A program made the position numbers and the translations under genes. The notes beneath the pieces were generated by a model that saw only the letters and a list, made by a program, of their open reading frames with translations, made no database searches and was not told the DNA's origin. A DNA stretch of 54,791 bases from JAYGED01 sp046582565 (GTDB taxonomy: Bacteria > Pseudomonadota > Alphaproteobacteria > JAAXGF01): assembly GCA_046582565.1 (NCBI GenBank), contig JAYGED010000198.1, positions 1 to 54,791 on the forward strand, written 5' to 3'. How positions within the stretch are numbered: the first letter of the stretch is position 1; each line of letters begins with the position of its first letter. Positions 50,174 through 54,791 of this stretch are shown in pieces.

Positions 50174-50819
50174 TATGAAGCTGCCGAATGCAAATGACCG
50201 TTGCTTTGGGGTCGGTTAAACTGGGATGTCTTTCGGCCTGCATACTCCAACATTTTGTGGCTTCGGTCAATTCTTCATCTATATGTGCCCCCTTCAGCGC
50301 AATCAGGCAGGTATGCGGCGCCCAAAACCGTGCGGCATAGTGGCACAGCTTTTCCAGGCTTGCGCAGGCGCGCGCGGTGATCACATCGGCGGGTGACGGC
50401 GCCATTTCCTCGATTCGCTGGTTGTGTATGATCACCGAAACCCCGGCTAACCGGGCGGCTTCGGCCAGAAAAGCGCATTTCCGGCCGTCGCTCTCGATCA
50501 GCTCGACCCCCTCAACCCCAAGGATGGCCAACACCAGGCCGGGAAAGCCCGCGCCGCTGCCGAGATCCACCAATCGCTTGCTGCCCGCGGGTATAAGGTC
50601 GAGAATCTGAGCCGAATCAAGCATATGACGACACCACAAATCGGCCATCCCGGCTCGACTCACCAGATTAATGCTCCGGTTCCATTTTTCGAGCAGGGCG
50701 CCATAGGCCTCGAGGCGCGCGGCTGTTTCACGTGAAACATCTGTGGCACGGACGAATCCTGCCAGGGTCAGCGGCCTGTTGTCCGTATCTGCCGGCGGCG
50801 GCACCATAGTGTTTCTCAC
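50145..50819 (-). CDS. rsmG: 16S rRNA (guanine-527-N7)-methyltransferase
   Basis: 224 residues. GTG 50819 overlaps the TGA of mnmG (GTGA); an ATG four codons on is an alternative. SAM-binding motif I is VDLGSGAGFPGLVLAI, and the following ELIESDGRKCAFL is the acidic strand. WNRSINLVS and RHMLDSAQ are RsmG blocks. It methylates G527 in the 530 loop. Codons 28-33 (VSRETA) are encoded by a perfect parS site. Confidence 0.95.
   Translation of the reverse strand: MRNTMVPPPADTDNRPLTLAGFVRATDVSRETAARLEAYGALLEKWNRSINLVSRAGMADLWCRHMLDSAQILDLIPAGSKRLVDLGSGAGFPGLVLAILGVEGVELIESDGRKCAFLAEAARLAGVSVIIHNQRIEEMAPSPADVITARACASLEKLCHYAARFWAPHTCLIALKGAHIDEELTEATKCWSMQAERHPSLTDPKATVICIRQLHNDKNSGQTA
50724..50739. 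promoter_or_regulatory. parS site 1, inside rsmG
   Basis: TGTTTCACGTGAAACA is a perfect 16-base palindrome identical to the alphaproteobacterial parS consensus. It lies within the rsmG coding sequence, about 1.4 kb upstream of parB, and should load ParB. Confidence 0.95.
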
Positions 50820-52726
50820 GCCGCCTGAGTTTTGTCTTTATGACCTGATGCTTGGCCCGATTTGGCGCGCCGCCGCACATGGCCGAGCAAGGCCGTCAGG
50901 GCGGCCGGCGTCACCCCGGAGATACGCCCCGCGGCGCCTAAAGTCGCCGGTCGTGCCGCATCGAGCTTCTCGCGGGCCTCGTTCGAAAGGCCACCGATGG
51001 TGCTGTAATCCAGATCAGCCGGTAGCGCCAGGGCTTCGTCACGGCGGAACGCCGCCACATCGGCCTCCTGGCGTGCCAAATAGGCGTCGTATCGCGCCTC
51101 GATTTCGATCTGCTCGGCCACATCCCGAGGGAAACCGTTGAGCTCGGGCCAAATCGCCCCGAGTCGCGCGAGATCGATGTCCGGATAGGCGAGCAGAGCC
51201 CTAGCGCTGCGGGCAACGCCGTCAAGATTGACCGCCAGCCCCTCCCGGCGCAACCGGTTGGGACTGAGGCTGAGTGCCGTCACCAGCTTGCGCGCGACAA
51301 CCAAACCCGTTGCCTTGGCCTGATAATGGGCGCCGCGCCGGGCCGAGACACAGCCGACCTCCAGACCCCGTGGCGTCAGGCGCAGATCGGCGTTATCAGC
51401 GCGCAGGCTAAGCCTGAATTCGGCCCGCGAGGTAAACATGCGATAGGGCTCGGCAACCCCCAGGGTAACCAGATCGTCGATCATCACGCCGATATAAGCC
51501 TCCGCCCGATCCAGAATGAGCGGCTCGCCCCCGCCCGCGGCCAGAGCGGCATTGAGGCCGGCCATCAGGCCCTGAGCCGCGGCTTCTTCATAACCGGTGG
51601 TGCCGTTGATCTGTCCAGCGAGATAAAGTCCGGCCAGCCGGCGCGTCTCCAGGCTGGGGCGCAGCTCCCGGGGATCGATGTAATCATATTCGATGGCATA
51701 GCCGGGACGCAGCATTTCCGCCCGCTCGAGCCCTGGAATGGTGGCCAGCATGGCGGTTTGTACAGCGCGGGGCAGCGAGCTGGATATGCCGTTGGGATAG
51801 ACCGTCGTATCGTCGAGGCCCTCGGGCTCCAGAAAGATCTGATGACTGTCGCGATCGGCGAATCGCACCACCTTATCTTCGATTGAGGGGCAATAGCGCG
51901 GCCCGGTGCCTTCGATGCGCCCCGTATAGAGCGGCGATTGGTCAAGATTGGCGCTGATCACCGCATGGGTCGCCGGCGTGGTGCCGGTAATGGCGCAGGC
52001 AATCTGGGGCAGGGTGATCCGATCGGTCATAAACGATAAGGGGACCGGCGGATTGTCGCCCGCCTGGCTCTCAAGGCTCTGCCAATCGATGCTGTCACGG
52101 TGCAGACGCGGCGGTGTGCCGGTCTTCAGCCGCCCCATGGCAAATCCAGCTTTTTCGAGGGTTTCCGCCAATCCCACGGCAGGCGCATCGCCATCCCGCC
52201 CCGCCGCCCAGGTCTCCTGTCCGATATGTATCATGCCCCGCAGGAAGGTGCCGCTGGTCAACACCACCCGCCCGGCTTCAAAGATCTCGCCGGAAGCGGT
52301 GACAACGCCGGTGACAGTGTTTTTACGATCAAGCTGCAAATCTTCAACCGACTCGGCGCGAATCTCCAGATTTTCCTGGGCGGCCAGGGCGGCCTGCATG
52401 GCCTGGCGATAAAGTTTGCGGTCGGCCTGGGCGCGCGGGCCGCGCACCGCCGGGCCCTTGGATCGATTGAGCATGCGATATTGAATGCCAGCCTGATCGA
52501 TGATGCGGCCCATGAGACCGTCGAGCGCATCGACCTCGCGCACCAGAGTCCCCTTGGCCAGACCGCCGATGGCCGGATTGCAGGACATTTCTCCGATGGT
52601 CTCCAGCTTATGGGTCAACATCAGGGTGCGGGCGCCGAGCCGAGCCGCCGCCGCCGCCGCCTCGCAGCCGGCGTGGCCGCCACCGATGACGATAACGTCA
52701 TAAAGAGAGGGATGCTTGTTCGCCAT
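50816..52726 (-). CDS. mnmG: tRNA U34 carboxymethylaminomethyl-modifying enzyme MnmG (GidA)
   Basis: 636 residues. The FAD-binding GGGHAGCEAAAAAARLGA is at the N-terminus and the GEMSCNPAIGGLAKG block follows, with its conserved active-site Cys. GQINGTTGYEEAAAQGLMAGLNAA is another family signature, and the C-terminal helices carry LDYSTIGGLSNEAREKL. With MnmE it makes the cmnm5 group on wobble U34. It overlaps rsmG by four bases, in the classic mnmE-mnmG-rsmG-parAB order. Confidence 0.97.
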   Translation of the reverse strand: MANKHPSLYDVIVIGGGHAGCEAAAAAARLGARTLMLTHKLETIGEMSCNPAIGGLAKGTLVREVDALDGLMGRIIDQAGIQYRMLNRSKGPAVRGPRAQADRKLYRQAMQAALAAQENLEIRAESVEDLQLDRKNTVTGVVTASGEIFEAGRVVLTSGTFLRGMIHIGQETWAAGRDGDAPAVGLAETLEKAGFAMGRLKTGTPPRLHRDSIDWQSLESQAGDNPPVPLSFMTDRITLPQIACAITGTTPATHAVISANLDQSPLYTGRIEGTGPRYCPSIEDKVVRFADRDSHQIFLEPEGLDDTTVYPNGISSSLPRAVQTAMLATIPGLERAEMLRPGYAIEYDYIDPRELRPSLETRRLAGLYLAGQINGTTGYEEAAAQGLMAGLNAALAAGGGEPLILDRAEAYIGVMIDDLVTLGVAEPYRMFTSRAEFRLSLRADNADLRLTPRGLEVGCVSARRGAHYQAKATGLVVARKLVTALSLSPNRLRREGLAVNLDGVARSARALLAYPDIDLARLGAIWPELNGFPRDVAEQIEIEARYDAYLARQEADVAAFRRDEALALPADLDYSTIGGLSNEAREKLDAARPATLGAAGRISGVTPAALTALLGHVRRRAKSGQASGHKDKTQAA

Positions 52727-52792
52727 GGGCGCGCACTCTACGCAGCGGGCCCGGTCCTGTCAAAAACCTTTTCCAGCAACCATGACCCCGGA

Positions 52793-52808
52793 TGTTTCAC
52801 GTGAAACA
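52793..52808. promoter_or_regulatory. parS site 2, between mnmG and mnmE
   Basis: A second perfect TGTTTCACGTGAAACA in the 114-base gap between mnmE and mnmG, 2.05 kb from site 1. Two or more such sites near parAB mark the origin-proximal region. Confidence 0.95.
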
Positions 52809-52840
52809 GGGACCCACCAGTCACTTATGGAGAGAGCGGA

Positions 52841-54235
52841 TCACTTTCCGATACAGAATTCCGCGAAGATGACGTCGAGCAAGTCTTCCACATCGATGCG
52901 GCCGACAATCCGCCCCAGGGCGCGGGCGGCCAGGCGCAGGTCTTCGATGGCCAGCTCCGGCGCCGCCAATTCCTCTTCCCCGGTCGCTAAAAACCGCTCC
53001 AGGGCGGCAGCGCAGTCCTCCAGGGCGGCGCGATGGCGCGCCCGGGTCAAGGCGACCGACATACCGGGCACAAGCCGCGCGGTCACCGCCGCCTCCAGCG
53101 CTTCAAGAAACCCTTCCAAGCCCCTGCCATCACGGCAAGATAAAGGCCAGACCGTACGGTCCAGTATTTTCGCCCCGGCTCCCCGTAAAGCCTCATCGCC
53201 TTGATCTATCTCATTGTTATTATTGATAAGATCAAGCTTATTGACAATCACCATGGTGTTTTTATCCACCAGCATACGGGTCTTCTCGTCGGTCGTGGGC
53301 CAAATCGTTGCGTCGAACACGGCGATCTTCAAATCAGCAGTCGTGGCGCGGGCCAAGGCCCGGGCGATACCCTCCTGTTCGACCTCGTCTACCCGGTGGT
53401 CCTCGCTCTCAACGCTGGCTCTGAGACCCGCTGTATCGGCCAGAATCACCGGCAATCCGGCGATATCCATATGCACTTCGACCACATCGCGGGTAGTGCC
53501 GGCATGATGGGAGACGATGGCCGCTTCGCGCCGCGCCAAGCGGTTTAAAAGGCTAGATTTACCCACATTCGGCGCGCCGACGATGGTGACGAATAGGCCT
53601 TCACGCAGGCGTTCGCCACGGTGATCATCTTCAAGGTGTAGTGTTAAACCCTGAAGTATCCCCCTGATTTCGTGGTGAACTGACGAAATCATGTCCTCCG
53701 GCAGATCTTCATCGGAAAAATCGATGGCGGCTTCCATCATGGCCAGGGCATGCAGCAGCTCATCGCGCCAGCTGTCGTAGAGTTTGCTCAGGGCGCCGTC
53801 GAGCTGGCGCAGGGCCTGGCGGCGCTGGGCCTCGCTCTCCGCTGCCACCAGATCGGCGAGACCCTCGATGGCGGTGAGGTCGAGCTTGCCGTTTTCGAAG
53901 GCGCGCCGGGTGAATTCACCGGGCTCGGCGGGCCGCAGGCCGGGCAGGGCGGCGAGCGCCTCGAGCACCGCGGCAACCACGGCACGGCCGCCATGCAGAT
54001 GAAGCTCGGCGGCATCCTCGCCGCTGTAGCTCGCCGGGCCGGGAAACCACAGCACCAAAGCGTCATCCAGCGCCTCGCCGTCGGCCGCCGTCAGCCTGCG
54101 CCGCGACGCTTGACGCGGCGGTGGCAAGTCGCCGGCCAGGGCCTGCAAGGCATCGCCGGCATTGGGCCCCGAAATTCGCAGCACGGCAATGGCCGCACGT
54201 CCCGACGCCGTTGCCGGCGCGAATATGGTGCTCAT
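52841..54235 (-). CDS. mnmE: tRNA modification GTPase MnmE (TrmE)
   Basis: 464 residues. The N-terminal tetrahydrofolate-binding domain starts TIFAPATASGRAAIAVLRISG and includes ELHLHGGRAVV and PGEFTRRAFENGKLDL. The G domain has GAPNVGKSSLLNRL, the switch DTAGLR, and NKLD. It ends in CIGK, the C-terminal CxGK motif with the catalytic Cys. Partner of MnmG in wobble-U34 modification. Upstream is a 40-base gap to the DUF6489-like gene. Confidence 0.97.
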   Translation of the reverse strand: MSTIFAPATASGRAAIAVLRISGPNAGDALQALAGDLPPPRQASRRRLTAADGEALDDALVLWFPGPASYSGEDAAELHLHGGRAVVAAVLEALAALPGLRPAEPGEFTRRAFENGKLDLTAIEGLADLVAAESEAQRRQALRQLDGALSKLYDSWRDELLHALAMMEAAIDFSDEDLPEDMISSVHHEIRGILQGLTLHLEDDHRGERLREGLFVTIVGAPNVGKSSLLNRLARREAAIVSHHAGTTRDVVEVHMDIAGLPVILADTAGLRASVESEDHRVDEVEQEGIARALARATTADLKIAVFDATIWPTTDEKTRMLVDKNTMVIVNKLDLINNNNEIDQGDEALRGAGAKILDRTVWPLSCRDGRGLEGFLEALEAAVTARLVPGMSVALTRARHRAALEDCAAALERFLATGEEELAAPELAIEDLRLAARALGRIVGRIDVEDLLDVIFAEFCIGK

Positions 54236-54275
54236 GGATGTAACTGTGGATATAGCATTATCTTATTGTTATTGC

Positions 54276-54506
54276 TTATTTTTTCGTAGCACCCCCGCTC
54301 CACATTTTTTGCCATTGTTCCAAACCCGCCATGCCGTCGGGCATCCAGGCCTTCATCATGGCGTCGCCATCCATGGCGGAGATGGTCTCACTCATACGCT
54401 CTGTGAGCGCCTCGACAAAAAGCTCCTGGACCGGGGTCACATCGGGCAGGCCAAGAAAGCTTCGCGCCTCCTCGGGCGTACAATCGATATCGACGGTGAT
54501 TTTCAT
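54276..54506 (-). CDS. Small DUF6489-like protein
   Basis: 76 residues, acidic. ITVDIDCTPEEARSFLGLPDVTPVQ is the conserved N-terminal segment found in alphaproteobacterial DUF6489 proteins, followed by an amphipathic helix (LFVEALTERMSETISAM) and a Met/Trp-rich tail (WQKMWSG). Function unknown. It lies just upstream of mnmE on the same strand and may be co-transcribed with it. Confidence 0.75.
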   Translation of the reverse strand: MKITVDIDCTPEEARSFLGLPDVTPVQELFVEALTERMSETISAMDGDAMMKAWMPDGMAGLEQWQKMWSGGATKK

Positions 54507-54644
54507 AATTTATCTCCCCTTATTGCGAGCGATTGGTCTTGCCCCTGGCGCCGTTTCGCCCCAGGTTACCTCACGTTAAGTCAAGCCCGGCGCGGCGGCA
54601 ACGCCTGTCGAACATCTCACCCCCATGACGAGCGCCGAACAGCC

Positions 54645-54791
54645 ATGTCCGCCAACCGCCTCGCCCAGGAAACCAGCCCCTATCTGCTCCAGCACCGGGA
54701 CAATCCGGTCGATTGGCGGCCCTGGGGCCAGGCGGCGCTCGATCAGGCGCGGATCGAAAACAAGCCTATTTTGCTGTCGGTCGGTTATTCG
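54645..54791 (+). CDS. DUF255/YyaL-type thioredoxin-domain protein (partial, cut at right edge)
   Basis: The first 49 codons only. NRLAQETSPYLLQHRDNPVDW is the highly conserved start of the DUF255 (SSP411/YyaL) family; a thioredoxin-like fold and a six-hairpin glycosidase-like domain would follow. KPILLSVGYS leads toward the CxxC-like region beyond the edge. ATG 54645 was chosen because it gives the family N-terminus; ATG 54625 is out of frame. It is divergent from the DUF6489-like gene. Confidence 0.85.
   Translation, partial: MSANRLAQETSPYLLQHRDNPVDWRPWGQAALDQARIENKPILLSVGYS

Overview
The window looks like a chromosomal segment of a GC-rich alphaproteobacterium, probably Rhodospirillales-like. 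Evidence: the right-hand block leuS-lptE-holA | parB-parA-rsmG-mnmG-mnmE with two perfect alphaproteobacterial-type parS sites, the DUF3576 lipoprotein and DUF6489-like protein typical of this class, and a sphingolipid gene set like that of Caulobacter. Many genes are joined by ATGA, GTGA or TTGA overlaps, so several long operons can be read directly. No tRNA, rRNA or CRISPR was recognised.

Layout. (1) 1-7.3 kb, minus strand: a ceramide/sphingolipid block. Spt (cut by the left edge), a dedicated ACP, a CerR-like reductase and an acyl-ACP synthetase form one operon. A CpgD-like nucleotidyltransferase, a bCerS-like N-acyltransferase and a histidine-box lipid hydroxylase form another. (2) 7.3-9.5 kb: a frameshifted quinone oxidoreductase divergent from a LysR regulator. 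(3) 9.5-15.7 kb, plus strand: a flippase, four CDP-deoxyhexose genes, a CmcI-type methyltransferase and a GT2. (4) 15.7-23 kb, minus strand: sulfotransferase, asparagine synthase, GT2, 2OG oxygenase and a glycosyltransferase/ELM1 fusion, bracketed by two copies of a CACAGAGA-rich palindromic repeat. (5) 23-29.4 kb: dienelactone hydrolase, EamA transporter, DUF2141 protein, then lptF-lptG followed by a diacylglycerol/ceramide-type lipid kinase and a Tam41-like nucleotidyltransferase. (6) 29.6-31.8 kb: an unknown protein, an L,D-transpeptidase and YggS. (7) 31.8-42.5 kb: a sulfation and envelope region with an APS kinase fused to GTPase-less CysN domains, three sulfotransferase-like proteins, two 2OG oxygenases, two tandem porins, a third porin remnant and an IS remnant. 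(8) 42.6-54.8 kb: two lipoproteins and the conserved housekeeping block.

Working together. Blocks 1 and 5 may form one pathway: Spt/AcpR/AasR/CerR/bCerS make ceramide, the hydroxylase decorates it, and the lipid kinase, the CpgD-like enzyme and the Tam41-like enzyme could build an anionic head group. The adjacent LptFG pair lies outside its usual lptD context and is a candidate export permease. Blocks 3, 4 and 7 would assemble, methylate, sulfate and hydroxylate surface glycans or proteins. The most novel points are the lipid kinase/Tam41-like/LptFG neighbourhood, the glycosyltransferase/ELM1 fusion, the GTPase-less CysN-CysC fusion, and three families of short repeats that shape gene ends.
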